Assembly: GCA_030706405.1 (NCBI GenBank)
Contig: JAUZOO010000011.1
Location: 124,001-188,000 of the forward strand
Source of the DNA: Bacteroidota bacterium
GTDB lineage: Bacteria > Bacteroidota > Bacteroidia > Bacteroidales > JAAUTT01
DNA: 64,000 nt
Direction: 5' to 3'
How positions within the stretch are numbered: the stretch's first letter is position 1; the number at the start of each line of letters is the position of its first letter. Shown here in pieces: positions 16,498-25,450 of this stretch. A program made the position numbers and the translations under genes. The notes under the pieces were generated by a model, which was given only the letters and a program-made list of their open reading frames with translations, had not been told where the DNA came from and ran no database searches.

Positions 16498-18675
16498 ATG
16501 AAAAAAATTACCTCACTTGTATCATTTTTAGTGTTGATGGCACTCACTGTTTCAAACCTAAACGCCACCCCCAGACAGATGGAATACCTTGATCGGGGAC
16601 TGGTTGCTGTAAAAATAACTAATGGCGTATTCCTTAGTTGGCGGTTTCTGGGTACAGATAATCCTGCTACCGGATTCAATATTTACAGAGATAATGTACT
16701 TGTTAACAGTACTCCAATTAACACTTGCACAAATTTTACGGATGCAAATGGAACGTCTGCCAGTGTTTATAAAGTGATTCCGGTATTGAACGGCGTGGAA
16801 GATGCCACTGGTATAAAAACGGTAACTCCGTGGGCCCAACAATACAAAACTATTCAGTTAAATCGTCCGGCAAATGGAATTACGTCGCCTAATAAATATG
16901 GCAGTGTGGGAAAACCAGCAACCGGAAGTTTCCCCAAAGGCCAACCTTATGGCTATTCGCCAAACGATTGCAGTGTGGGCGATGTGGATGGTGATGGTGA
17001 GTATGAAATTATTGTGAAATGGGCCCCGTCGAACTCGCAGGATAATTCATACTACGGAATTACCGGGGATGTATATATCGATGCTTATAAACTTGACGGA
17101 ACTCAACTTTGGCGCATCGATTTAGGTAAGAACATTCGTGCCGGAGCCCATTATACGCAATTTCTGGTGTATGATTTTGATGGCGATGGATTAGCCGAAG
17201 TGGTTTGCAAAACAGCCCCGGGAACTATCGACGGAAAGGGAAACTATGTAATTATGACTGGCGATGATCCTGCTGCCGATTACCGCAGTATTGATACCAC
17301 TCAACTTAGCGGCTCCAAAATGCTTGGAACCATTCAAACCGGACCGGAATATCTGACCTTATTTGATGGTAAAACCGGAGCTGAACTAAATACCATTGCA
17401 TATAATCCGCCACGAGGCTCTGTTTCGGCTTGGGGCGATAATTATGCAAACCGTAGTGACCGTTTTCTGGCCTGTGTGGCTTATCTGGACGGCGTTCATC
17501 CCAGTGCGGTTATGTGCCGTGGCTATTATACCCGTGCTACACTGGCTTCGTACGATGTTCAGAATAAGAAACTGGTACAGCATTGGTTTTACGATTCCGG
17601 ATCAACTTCGGGCGTTGGAGCTTATGGTCAGGGAAATCATAATTTAAGTGTAGCCGATGTCGACTCCGATGGAAAGGATGAGATTATTTATGGTTCTTGT
17701 GCCATTGATGATAACGGGACGTTGCTTTATCACACAGGTTTAGGCCATGGCGATGCAATGCATGTTTCGGACATGGACCCGGATAATCCCGGCTTGGAGG
17801 TTTGGGCCGTACATGAAGAAACCAACGCAGCTTATGGCTACGAACTGCATGATGCTAAAACCGGAACCGTACTTTGGGGTACTAAAACCGGCGCCGATAA
17901 TGGTCGTGGACTAGCTGCTGATATAGATTCCCGGTATCCCGGGTTTGAAATGTGGAGCTCATTGGGAAGTGGAACGTATTCCTGCAAAGGAACACAGATT
18001 TCAACGTCAAAACCTTCTACTAATTTCAGAATTTACTGGGATGGCGATTTGCAGGATGAACTGTTGGACGGAACCAACATTACCAAATGGAATGGGAACG
18101 GCACAACTACCTTATTATCATGCACCGGCACCTCGTCGTGCAATAGTACTAAAGCAACTCCAAACTTAAGTGCCGATATTTTGGGCGACTGGCGTGAAGA
18201 AGTTATCCTGTGGACATCCGCAGATTCCAGTAAATTGAGAATTTATACAACAACAACTCCAACTACCTACCGATTATTTACCCCAATGCATGATCCCGTT
18301 TATCGGTTAGGCGTTGCCTGGCAAAATACGGCATACAATCAACCGCCTCATTTGGGATTTTATATTGGAGATGGATTGGCCAATGTTACTCAACCCAATA
18401 TTAAAACCATAAAATATAACGCTGTTATTTCGGGCGTGCAAAATCCTGTTGAAAAACAACATGCTGCGATTTACAATGCCAATGGAATATTAAAAGTTAA
18501 TTCTTCCGAAGTCATTCATTCTGTTTCAATTTATTCGGAATTAGGCCGGTTATTGTATCAAAATGACAGCGTTCAAAATCAGGAATTCAGCCGTAAATTG
18601 CCGGGGAATGAACACCTGGTCATTGTAAAAGTCAAAACAAATTCAGGGGCTCAAACCGCTAAGGTCCTTTTTTAA
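16498..18675 (+). CDS. rhamnogalacturonan lyase, PL11 family, type IX secreted
   Basis: The ATG at 16498 gives 725 residues with a signal peptide (MKKITSLVSFLVLMALTVSNLNA split after about residue 22). The body is a PL11 eight-bladed propeller: repeated calcium-binding loops such as DVDGDGEYEI, DFDGDGLAEV and DVDSDGKDEI, and the late family segment PMHDPVYRLGVAWQN. PL11 enzymes cleave the rhamnogalacturonan-I backbone by beta-elimination. The last 70 residues (SIYSELGRLLYQN ... TAKVLF) look like a T9SS type A sorting domain, so it is expected at the cell surface. GH105 and PL1 genes lie downstream. Confidence 0.93.
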   Translation: MKKITSLVSFLVLMALTVSNLNATPRQMEYLDRGLVAVKITNGVFLSWRFLGTDNPATGFNIYRDNVLVNSTPINTCTNFTDANGTSASVYKVIPVLNGVEDATGIKTVTPWAQQYKTIQLNRPANGITSPNKYGSVGKPATGSFPKGQPYGYSPNDCSVGDVDGDGEYEIIVKWAPSNSQDNSYYGITGDVYIDAYKLDGTQLWRIDLGKNIRAGAHYTQFLVYDFDGDGLAEVVCKTAPGTIDGKGNYVIMTGDDPAADYRSIDTTQLSGSKMLGTIQTGPEYLTLFDGKTGAELNTIAYNPPRGSVSAWGDNYANRSDRFLACVAYLDGVHPSAVMCRGYYTRATLASYDVQNKKLVQHWFYDSGSTSGVGAYGQGNHNLSVADVDSDGKDEIIYGSCAIDDNGTLLYHTGLGHGDAMHVSDMDPDNPGLEVWAVHEETNAAYGYELHDAKTGTVLWGTKTGADNGRGLAADIDSRYPGFEMWSSLGSGTYSCKGTQISTSKPSTNFRIYWDGDLQDELLDGTNITKWNGNGTTTLLSCTGTSSCNSTKATPNLSADILGDWREEVILWTSADSSKLRIYTTTTPTTYRLFTPMHDPVYRLGVAWQNTAYNQPPHLGFYIGDGLANVTQPNIKTIKYNAVISGVQNPVEKQHAAIYNANGILKVNSSEVIHSVSIYSELGRLLYQNDSVQNQEFSRKLPGNEHLVIVKVKTNSGAQTAKVLF

Positions 18676-18696
18676 AATAATTATTCTTTTGATGCC

Positions 18697-18735
18697 AAAG
18701 CCTTTGCTGTGTTACATAGCAAAGGCTTTTGTTTT
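18697..18735 (+). terminator. rho-independent terminator after the PL11 gene
   Basis: Stem AAAGCCTTTGCT (18697-18708) and AGCAAAGGCTTT (18718-18729) with a 9-base loop and T-rich sequence after it. Confidence 0.85.
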
Positions 18736-18915
18736 ACGGGCACGCTTAAATATTTTTTATATTGAATCAAACGTTCCGAAAATAGAAAATAAAAACATTG
18801 ATATTTAAGGAGATAATCCCTAAATTTATATAGATATTCGTTTATCTTCAGCATTTATCCGTTTAAATACACAAACCCTTACATTAACATTTATCCTATT
18901 CAACAATCTAATTTC

Positions 18916-18921
18916 AGGAGG
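18916..18921 (+). promoter_or_regulatory. canonical Shine-Dalgarno sequence AGGAGG
   Basis: AGGAGG lies 8 bases before the slipin ATG at 18930. A perfect Shine-Dalgarno is rare in this phylum and I see no comparable site before the other genes checked in this window. Confidence 0.7.
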
Positions 18922-18929
18922 ATACAAAC

Positions 18930-19850
18930 ATGAGAAACAACAGTTCATTCGCAGTATTGGTGTTTATCGTTATCATGGCTATTGGAATTGCATTATCGTA
19001 CGCTATCAATCGCGGGGCAGTTTATCCTATAACGATACCTTTTAGTGTCGGAACCTTCATTGTAGCAGTCCTAGTTTCGTCTTCCATAAAAGTAGCCGAT
19101 CAATGGAACCGGGCAGTTATATTACGATTGGGAAAATTTCAGTCCCTTCGCGGACCGGGGCTGTTTTTTATTATTCCGGTTATCGATGTTGTTACCTATT
19201 GGATTGACATACGCGTTATTACCACCACTTTTAAGGCCGAAAAAACGCTGACAAAAGATACAGTGCCGGTAGATGTGGATGCTGTTCTTTTCTGGAAAGT
19301 TGTTGATCCTAAGAAAGCTGCCCTCGATGTTGCCGAATACCAGAGTGCCATAAGCTGGGCTTCGCAAACAGCTCTGCGCGATGTTATCGGGAAAACCATG
19401 CTGTCGGATATGCTCGAAGGCCGCGAAAAAATAAGTTCCCTGTTACAAAGAATTATAGACGAACGTACCGAACCCTGGGGCATTAATGTTATATCGGTGG
19501 AAGTAAAAGACGTACTTATCCCGTCGGCACTGGAAGATGCTATGTCCATGCAGGCTCAGGCCGAAAGAGAACGGCAAGCCCGTGTCATTCTGGGCGATTC
19601 GGAACGTCAGGTAGCCGAAAAATTCGGAGAAGCAGCTAAAACTTATGCTGATAATCCGACCGCTTTCCACTTGCGTGCCATGAACATGCTCTACGAAGGT
19701 CTTAAAACCAATGCAACCATCGTAATTGTACCTAGTTCTGCAGTAGAATCTATGCAACTTGGCGGACTCGCAGGTCTCACGGCCATGACGATGGGGCTTA
19801 ACAAAAAAGACGAAGGGAAACAGGCAAATGATAATTTAGAACCCGAATAA
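18930..19850 (+). CDS. slipin family SPFH/band 7 membrane protein
   Basis: A 306-residue stomatin-like protein. Two hydrophobic segments (about 8-26 and 33-52) are followed by the SPFH domain (about 55-215), with typical segments VILRLGKFQSLRGPGLFFIIP and RDVIGKTMLSDMLEGRE. A helical region with QAQAERERQARVILGDSERQ follows. Slipins form oligomeric membrane scaffolds, often with an NfeD protease partner, but no nfeD gene is adjacent. It sits among pectin-degradation genes and is probably unrelated to them. The perfect Shine-Dalgarno is unusual. Confidence 0.92.
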   Translation: MRNNSSFAVLVFIVIMAIGIALSYAINRGAVYPITIPFSVGTFIVAVLVSSSIKVADQWNRAVILRLGKFQSLRGPGLFFIIPVIDVVTYWIDIRVITTTFKAEKTLTKDTVPVDVDAVLFWKVVDPKKAALDVAEYQSAISWASQTALRDVIGKTMLSDMLEGREKISSLLQRIIDERTEPWGINVISVEVKDVLIPSALEDAMSMQAQAERERQARVILGDSERQVAEKFGEAAKTYADNPTAFHLRAMNMLYEGLKTNATIVIVPSSAVESMQLGGLAGLTAMTMGLNKKDEGKQANDNLEPE

Positions 19851-19903
19851 AAACCTACGCAAACAACGCCACAGACCGTTTCTTTGATTTAGAATCATCG
19901 GTT

Positions 19904-19941
19904 AGCCGCTTCTTCTGTTTAGGAGGAAACGGCTTTTTTTA
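19904..19941 (+). terminator. rho-independent terminator after the slipin gene
   Basis: An imperfect stem, AGCCGCTTCTTCT against AGGAGGAAACGGCT (ending at 19934), followed by seven T residues. Confidence 0.75.
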
Positions 19942-20043
19942 TGAAATCGTAACAATTTTTTTAATAGATAACATCAGTTTAGTTAAACTATCAATTTCAC
20001 GAATAACTTTGGCGAAACAAACATTTTTTTAAACCTATGCTTT

Positions 20044-20790
20044 ATGGAAAGAATATTCTTCTTATCAACTTTATTATCAGTGCTTGTTGGTGGTAATTAC
20101 GTTACGGCCCAGTACAAAAAGATTAACGTTCTGGTATACACCACGCCCGACGTTTACCATAACCAATCGATACCTGCGGCCATAGCGCAATTGAAATCAA
20201 TGGCCGAAAGAAATTTTGTCGATTTAACCTGGACTCAGTTGGAAAGCAGCTTTACAGATAAAAATTTGGCAAATTATTCTGTAATTGTCTTTCTGCATTC
20301 AACCATTTCAAAATTAAATGCAGAGCAGGAGGCGAGTTTTAAAAAATACATTCACAACGGGGGCGGTTTTGTTGGCATACATGCAGCATCCGACATTAAG
20401 GACGATAACGAATGGTATAAAAAATTGGTAGGCCGTACGTTTATCCGGCACCCCGAAAAACAAACTGCGGTAATGACGGTTGTCGATAAAAAATTCCCGG
20501 CAACAATGCATTTATCGGACAATTGGGTATGGACCGACGAGTGGTACGAATACGGCGAAGCGCTTACCCCAAATCTGCATGTACTTCTTACAGTAGACGA
20601 ATCTACTTATTATGTAAAAGTCGGGATGGGCAAGAATCACCCTGTAGCCTGGTACCAGGAATTTGAAGGCGGACGATCGTTTTACACCGGATTAGGACAC
20701 ATGGAATCATCCTACAACGATCAAGAATTCATAAAACACATCTATGGAGGTATCTATTGGGCTGCAACAGGTAAAGGCATCGTTCAATAA
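20044..20790 (+). CDS. ThuA-like domain protein, exported
   Basis: A 248-residue protein with a signal peptide ending near NYVTAQ (about residue 22), then a ThuA-like glutamine-amidotransferase-fold domain over the rest. Family landmarks are NVLVYTTPDVYHNQSIP, NGGGFVGIHAASD, NHPVAWYQEF and GRSFYTGLGHMESSY. ThuA-type proteins are common in Bacteroidota sugar-degradation loci and some relatives act as carbohydrate hydrolases or isomerase-like enzymes; activity is not established for this subgroup. It fits the surrounding pectin gene neighbourhood and is followed by a bidirectional terminator. Confidence 0.88.
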   Translation: MERIFFLSTLLSVLVGGNYVTAQYKKINVLVYTTPDVYHNQSIPAAIAQLKSMAERNFVDLTWTQLESSFTDKNLANYSVIVFLHSTISKLNAEQEASFKKYIHNGGGFVGIHAASDIKDDNEWYKKLVGRTFIRHPEKQTAVMTVVDKKFPATMHLSDNWVWTDEWYEYGEALTPNLHVLLTVDESTYYVKVGMGKNHPVAWYQEFEGGRSFYTGLGHMESSYNDQEFIKHIYGGIYWAATGKGIVQ

Positions 20791-20835
20791 TCAAACAAAC
20801 AGCTGTAACCTGCCGATTATAACAATAAACTATTG

Positions 20836-20882
20836 AACGGGTTTTAGCCTCACGCAATAATGAGGCTAAAACCCGTTCTTTT
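20836..20882. terminator. strong terminator between convergent ThuA and MFS genes
   Basis: A perfect 17-bp stem (20836-20852 and 20861-20877, core GGGTTTTAGCCTCA) is followed by CTTTTTT on the plus strand. On the minus strand no comparable T run follows, so it is chiefly a plus-strand terminator. Confidence 0.85.
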
Positions 20883-20927
20883 TAATCTCGTTACCTGTCG
20901 ATTTAACTCTTCGGCAATAAAAATTCA

Positions 20928-22088
20928 TCACCGCGTTACCTCATAATATTTAAGCACAACTCCGCGGAATAAGGCCAGCCCCAACACACAAATTAATGCA
21001 CTCACCAAAAATGCGAACGAAATGGAGGTATGCTCGGAGATAACTCCCATAACAACCATCCCTAACCCCATCCCAAGGTCGAGTGCCGTATACAAGGTTG
21101 AATTCGCAGCTCCGCGCCGGTCCGAAGTCGCAAGGTTGTTAACCATCGCCTGAAAAATAGGAAACACCACCCCTATTCCAAAACCAATCAGTATGGCGGC
21201 TCCGTAAAACCCCAGCGGATTTCGCACCAGGGCTAAAAACGGAAAACCAACAACCATCAGGCCTAAACAAATCGTTAAAATAGTACCGGGACCGTTCCTG
21301 TCAAATTCTTTCCCGGCAAATAATCGCGACAAACCAATGCCCACGGCAAAAACAAAAAAGAACATCGAGGTATTCTGAATCCCTATTTCCTTCCCATAAA
21401 GGGCAATAAACGACAACAAACCACCATAGGTAATCATTATCACAAAAAGATTAAGCGATGGTATAAATGATCTCCCGTCGAACAGGTTCAGAAGGTTAAA
21501 TGCTATATCCCGTCCCCGCTCCGACCGTCTGGGATATTTCATTGAAAAAGCACATCCAAAAGCAACCATGCCCGTAATTAAAGCCCAAGTAAACATCGCC
21601 ACATATCCCCATTGATGACAAATATAAAGCCCAAGTACAGGCCCCACGGACATTCCCAGCGTAGTGGACAAGGCAAAATATCCTATTCCTTCGCCCCGTT
21701 TTAAAACAGGCGTAATATCAACCGCCACCGTGGAGCTGGCAATGGTAGCCACTCCCCAGGTTAATCCCTGCCCAAAGCGTAATAAAATAAGCAAAGGAAT
21801 GGTTAAAGCCATAAGATAACCGGCAAACAATGATGAATACAGGAACAGCGCCCCCATGAAGATAAATTTACGTCCAAAACGGTCGAGCGTAAAGCCCGTA
21901 AACGGACGAATGATGACCGAGGCAATGGTATAAACCGCCAATACAATACCTACTGTAGTGTGCGAGGCATGCAGCTCTACTGCAAGATATATCGGAAGGG
22001 TTGATATTAACGAATAATATGTGATGCACATCAGAAAATTCGACAATGTAAGGAGCACAAAGCTTCCACTCCATATTTTTTGTGTCAT
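20928..22088 (-). CDS. MFS transporter (sugar efflux-like)
   Basis: I place the start at the ATG complementary to 22086-22088 (MTQKIWSGSF), giving 386 residues and about 12 membrane segments; the longer frame adds a leader unlike MFS N-termini. The intracellular loop motif DRFGRKFIFMG after helix 2 is the MFS signature, and the second-half counterpart is less clear (FDRNGPGTIL). It resembles the arabinose-efflux-like permease group, substrate unknown. It is divergent from the pectate lyase gene across a 324-bp region, so a role in export or import of pectin-derived sugars is possible. Confidence 0.85.
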   Translation of the reverse strand: MTQKIWSGSFVLLTLSNFLMCITYYSLISTLPIYLAVELHASHTTVGIVLAVYTIASVIIRPFTGFTLDRFGRKFIFMGALFLYSSLFAGYLMALTIPLLILLRFGQGLTWGVATIASSTVAVDITPVLKRGEGIGYFALSTTLGMSVGPVLGLYICHQWGYVAMFTWALITGMVAFGCAFSMKYPRRSERGRDIAFNLLNLFDGRSFIPSLNLFVIMITYGGLLSFIALYGKEIGIQNTSMFFFVFAVGIGLSRLFAGKEFDRNGPGTILTICLGLMVVGFPFLALVRNPLGFYGAAILIGFGIGVVFPIFQAMVNNLATSDRRGAANSTLYTALDLGMGLGMVVMGVISEHTSISFAFLVSALICVLGLALFRGVVLKYYEVTR

Positions 22089-22412
22089 AAAACCGTTAGC
22101 TTTAAATACTGACAAAAGAACCAAGGCTTGGCAAATCCGTCCGGAAAGATTATTGGCAGTCTTCCGGCGCATGATTAATGTTTCAAAAACAATCTGCCGG
22201 ACGATACCCTATGAACAATCCTTTTTCATTAAGGTTGCAAAATTAGCACGAAACAACCGTGATTATCCCATCGTTGGGTATATAAAATGAAGCTTGTACC
22301 CAATAATACACTGCTGCAATGGCTAAAACCCTTAATTACAATTAGCCCCGAATTTTCTCAATTGGCATATTTTTTGACTAATGCCACCGGTAAACTATTA
22401 AAACTACACATT
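22089..22412. other. divergent intergenic region, MFS / pectate lyase
   Basis: This 324-bp region holds the two divergent promoters. The only structure I see is a 7-bp inverted repeat, TTGGGTA at about 22274-22280 with TACCCAA about 16 bases later. No RNA gene or credible small coding frame is visible. Confidence 0.4.
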
Positions 22413-23753
22413 ATGTATCGTAAAATTTCTCTTCTATTCATTGCTTTTCTCACCTTTTCCGGAGTCATCTCCGCACAACAATCATCCGTAACCGCATTTC
22501 CCGGGGCCGAAGGCTTTGGGGCTAATACTCCCGGCGGCAGGGGCGGCAAAATTTATGTAGTTACCAACCTTAACGATAATGGCCCGGGAAGTTTCCGCGA
22601 AGCCTGCCTGGCCAAAGGTCCGCGTATTGTTGTTTTTAATGTATCGGGGATCATCGATCTCAAAACACCACTTAATGTTACCGAACCATATATCACCATT
22701 GCCGGACAAACTGCTCCCGGCGACGGAATATGCCTTCGTCGCAGCGAATTTGAGATACAAACCCACGATGCCATCGTTCGGTTTATTCGTTGCCGTCCGG
22801 GAAACATCTCCGGAGAAGCGATGGATGCCATGGGTGTTGGCAAAAACGCCCACGATGTTATTGTTGACCACTGTTCGGCAAACTGGTCCATCGACGAATG
22901 CCTTTCTCCCAGCGGAGCAATCGCCAACATTACCATACAATGGTGTCTTATCGGCGAAGCTTTAAATAAAAGCGTTCATCCCAAAGGCGAACATGGTTAC
23001 GGCTCGCTGGTACGGGCTATCGGAGGCGTTACACTTCATCATAACCTCTGGCTCGATAACATTTCGCGAAATCCACGTCTGGGCGACAACTATGGCAAAG
23101 CCCCCTGGCCTACGTTCGATTTCAGAAATAACGTTATTTATAACTGGGGCGGAACTTGCAGTGGCCTCACCGGCGATCATCTCAGCGCCAATTATGTAAA
23201 TAATTATCTCAGGCCCGGACCCGACAGCAACAATCGTCCTCCTATCGTTCTTTCGCCAACTGCCGATGTTGTCTATTTTGTAGAAGGAAATATTGTGGAA
23301 GGAAAACCTGCCTTATCGAAAAATCCGCTCGCCATGTTTACGCCTACCGAGGAAAATGGGAAACGATTGGTAACAATATCCAACAAACCATTTGATGTTG
23401 CCCCGGTAAAAACGTCTTCCGCTAAACAGGCTTATACCGATGTTGTTGCATTGACTGGCGCAATTTGTCCGGTTCGCGACGCGATAGACTCCCGTCTTAT
23501 CGACGAAGTGAAAAACAACAAAGGAAAAATTATCAATTCGCAGGATGAAGTTAGCGGATGGCCGGTTTATCGGACGGTTCAACTTAATAAAGATTCGGAT
23601 GGCGACGGAATCCCGGATAGTTGGGAAACATCGCACGGATTAAACGCCAACGATCCAAAGGATGCTTCCATCATTAACAATGATGGCTATTCCAATATCG
23701 AAAATTATATCAATGGAATAGCCCTGACGCAGATCGAGAAGCTAAGTAAGTAA
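22413..23753 (+). CDS. pectate lyase-like protein, PL1 family
   Basis: The ATG at 22413 gives 446 residues with a signal peptide (MYRKISLLFIAFLTFSGVISA). The mature protein begins with the PL1 hallmark AFPGAEGFGANTPGGRGG, then parallel beta-helix features such as ITIAGQTAPGDG, VIVDHCSANWSIDE and TLHHNLWLDNISRNPRLGD. PL1 enzymes cleave polygalacturonate by calcium-dependent beta-elimination. The C-terminus carries a calcium-binding repeat (DSDGDGIPDSWE) often found at the end of Bacteroidota lyases. The next gene, GH105, would act on the unsaturated products. Confidence 0.92.
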   Translation: MYRKISLLFIAFLTFSGVISAQQSSVTAFPGAEGFGANTPGGRGGKIYVVTNLNDNGPGSFREACLAKGPRIVVFNVSGIIDLKTPLNVTEPYITIAGQTAPGDGICLRRSEFEIQTHDAIVRFIRCRPGNISGEAMDAMGVGKNAHDVIVDHCSANWSIDECLSPSGAIANITIQWCLIGEALNKSVHPKGEHGYGSLVRAIGGVTLHHNLWLDNISRNPRLGDNYGKAPWPTFDFRNNVIYNWGGTCSGLTGDHLSANYVNNYLRPGPDSNNRPPIVLSPTADVVYFVEGNIVEGKPALSKNPLAMFTPTEENGKRLVTISNKPFDVAPVKTSSAKQAYTDVVALTGAICPVRDAIDSRLIDEVKNNKGKIINSQDEVSGWPVYRTVQLNKDSDGDGIPDSWETSHGLNANDPKDASIINNDGYSNIENYINGIALTQIEKLSK

Positions 23754-23771
23754 TTATAGTTTAAATATTAT

Positions 23772-23844
23772 TGTCATTCCGGGTCTGCTTTGGAATCCAT
23801 TTACTTCAAAGCTTATGGATTCCAGAATGAGCCGGAATGACAAT
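23772..23844. repeat. palindromic GTCATTCCGG-type repeat
   Basis: Nested inverted repeats lie between the convergent PL1 and GH105 genes: outer TTGTCATTCCGG (23772-23783) with its complement (23833-23844) and inner GGAATCCAT (23793-23801) with ATGGATTCC (23816-23824). Internal bulges are 9 and 8 bases. The GTCATTCC...GGAATGAC core is a well-known form of dispersed palindromic repeat in diverse bacteria. It could also act as a bidirectional terminator, though no T run follows. Confidence 0.7.
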
Positions 23845-23876
23845 TTATTAAATCTTTAAGATAGTTTCTTCGTAAG

Positions 23877-25043
23877 CTAATCCGACAGCTTATAAACTTC
23901 GCTTCCGGCCATCAGAAAGGCTCCGGAGCCAAACCATTCCGTATCATTGTACGACACCATATTGGGTGCATCGCCATTGCGCTGAACATAACCCAACATT
24001 CCATTAAGATGAACCGACTCTACCAAAACTTTCCAGGCTTTTTGAACGGCCGGATAATACGTAGCACGATCGAGATAACCATTATTAATGCCCCAGGCAA
24101 ATGCATAACAGAATAAAGCCGTTCCGCTGCTTTCCACGCAGTTATATTCGGTAGTATCAAGAAGGCTCGATGGCCAGTAACCTCCGGGTTGCTGAAGTGT
24201 CACCAATTTTGCGCTCATATCCTTAAATATCTGCTCATATAAACTTCGCGACTTATAATTTTTAGGTAAAACTTCGAGCGTTTTTGCCAAACCGGCTACA
24301 ACCCAGCCATTTCCCCTGGCCCAAAAAATCTTTTTCCCGGCTTTAGATTTAACATTAATATAACGGTCGTCGTGATAGTACAGGAATTCGAATTTATCGT
24401 AAAGATGTTCGTGCGTGGCTTTCCAAAGATCGTCCATCATATAATTATATCTCATTTCACCGGTGGCTTCTGAAAATTTAGCCCAGGCGGGAGGTGCCGA
24501 AAACAAGGCTTCGCTCCTGCTCCAACAATCAACCCAATGCTTATTATCCTTATACGTCACCTCTATTTCGGACGGTTGCCGCTGAAATTGTGCATCAAGC
24601 ACATAACGGGTATATTGAATCATCTTCGGATCCTTTTCGAGCATATAAAAATCGACATAAGCTTGCGCCGTGGCCAAAACATTAGGATCATAAGGACGCG
24701 GAAAAACCTTCCATTCCACCGAATCGAAAGCCCTTTTCATGAATGTATAATAACGTTTGTCCTTTCTCATCTTATAAAAGTCCATCAGTCCCACCAGAAA
24801 AGTACCGGTACTCCACGAACGGGGATCGGTCTGGTCGTATTTACTTATCTGCCAGTCGGCCACGCGTTTCATCATGTAAAAAACGGAATTCTTTTTAACA
24901 TCGGACGGAAAAAATTTTGTCCTTTCCTGCGAAGGTTTCTCTTCATCGGCATTATTTTTATCCTTAGCCTCTTGCGCCTGCGCACTAAATGCCATTAGCA
25001 TACACAACAATGCGCATACTCCCACAACTATTCTTCCTCTCAT
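23877..25043 (-). CDS. GH105 unsaturated rhamnogalacturonyl hydrolase
   Basis: The start complementary to 25041-25043 gives 388 residues with a signal peptide (MRGRIVVGVCALLCMLMAFSAQAQ split near residue 23). The body is a GH105 six-hairpin domain, with SWSTGTFLVGLMDFY, the DVLA-like PNVLATAQAYVDFY, FWARGNGWVVAGLAK and CVESSGTALFCYAFAWG. GH105 enzymes hydrate and release the unsaturated uronic acid from the ends of lyase products such as those of PL11 and PL1. A periplasmic location is likely. The divergent region upstream carries the 21-bp array. Confidence 0.93.
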   Translation of the reverse strand: MRGRIVVGVCALLCMLMAFSAQAQEAKDKNNADEEKPSQERTKFFPSDVKKNSVFYMMKRVADWQISKYDQTDPRSWSTGTFLVGLMDFYKMRKDKRYYTFMKRAFDSVEWKVFPRPYDPNVLATAQAYVDFYMLEKDPKMIQYTRYVLDAQFQRQPSEIEVTYKDNKHWVDCWSRSEALFSAPPAWAKFSEATGEMRYNYMMDDLWKATHEHLYDKFEFLYYHDDRYINVKSKAGKKIFWARGNGWVVAGLAKTLEVLPKNYKSRSLYEQIFKDMSAKLVTLQQPGGYWPSSLLDTTEYNCVESSGTALFCYAFAWGINNGYLDRATYYPAVQKAWKVLVESVHLNGMLGYVQRNGDAPNMVSYNDTEWFGSGAFLMAGSEVYKLSD

Positions 25044-25177
25044 TTTACACTTGTTGCTGATTTGTAATTTGCCGGCCATTGGCGTGTTTATTCCCATAAA
25101 AAGAAGCCCACAAACGCCTGACAATAGGATACAAAAATAGAAAGTTATTCGTTGCTCCGAGGATTGTATAATAATTT

Positions 25178-25450
25178 ACCCAAATTAATTATGCCGGATG
25201 GCAAATTGAAGCTTACTGTTGCCAAATAATTATTTCATTTTGCTGGATAATTTAAATAGACTGGTACTTAATTATCCAAATCTGCCGGTCTATTATTCAA
25301 CTTTGGCACATAATTATTTCAATGTGCCACCTAATTATTCAAAGTTGCCATCCTATTATTCAAATTCGGCGGATAATTATCCAGATTTGCCAAATTGAAA
25401 TAATTATCCGGCAGATAATTTAAATTATGTGCCAAAAATGGATAATTATA
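25178..25450. repeat. 21-bp periodic tandem array, about 13 diverged units
   Basis: Units begin at 25178, 25199, 25220, 25241 and so on to 25430, each exactly 21 bp. The common pattern is TGCC, three variable bases, TAATTATTCAAA, then two variable bases. Examples are 25325-25345 and 25346-25366, which differ at few positions. Units diverge up to about half their bases, yet no insertion or deletion breaks the period. Neither strand is an open frame throughout: the minus strand reads as x-L-N-N-Y-x-A heptads with stops, the plus strand as C-H/Q-x-I-I-Q-x with stops. It lies between divergent GH105 and beta-barrel genes. Confidence 0.75.

Noticed and set aside
25178-25450. CRISPR array
   Set aside because: The unit is 21 bp with no distinct spacers of constant length and no cas genes are nearby.
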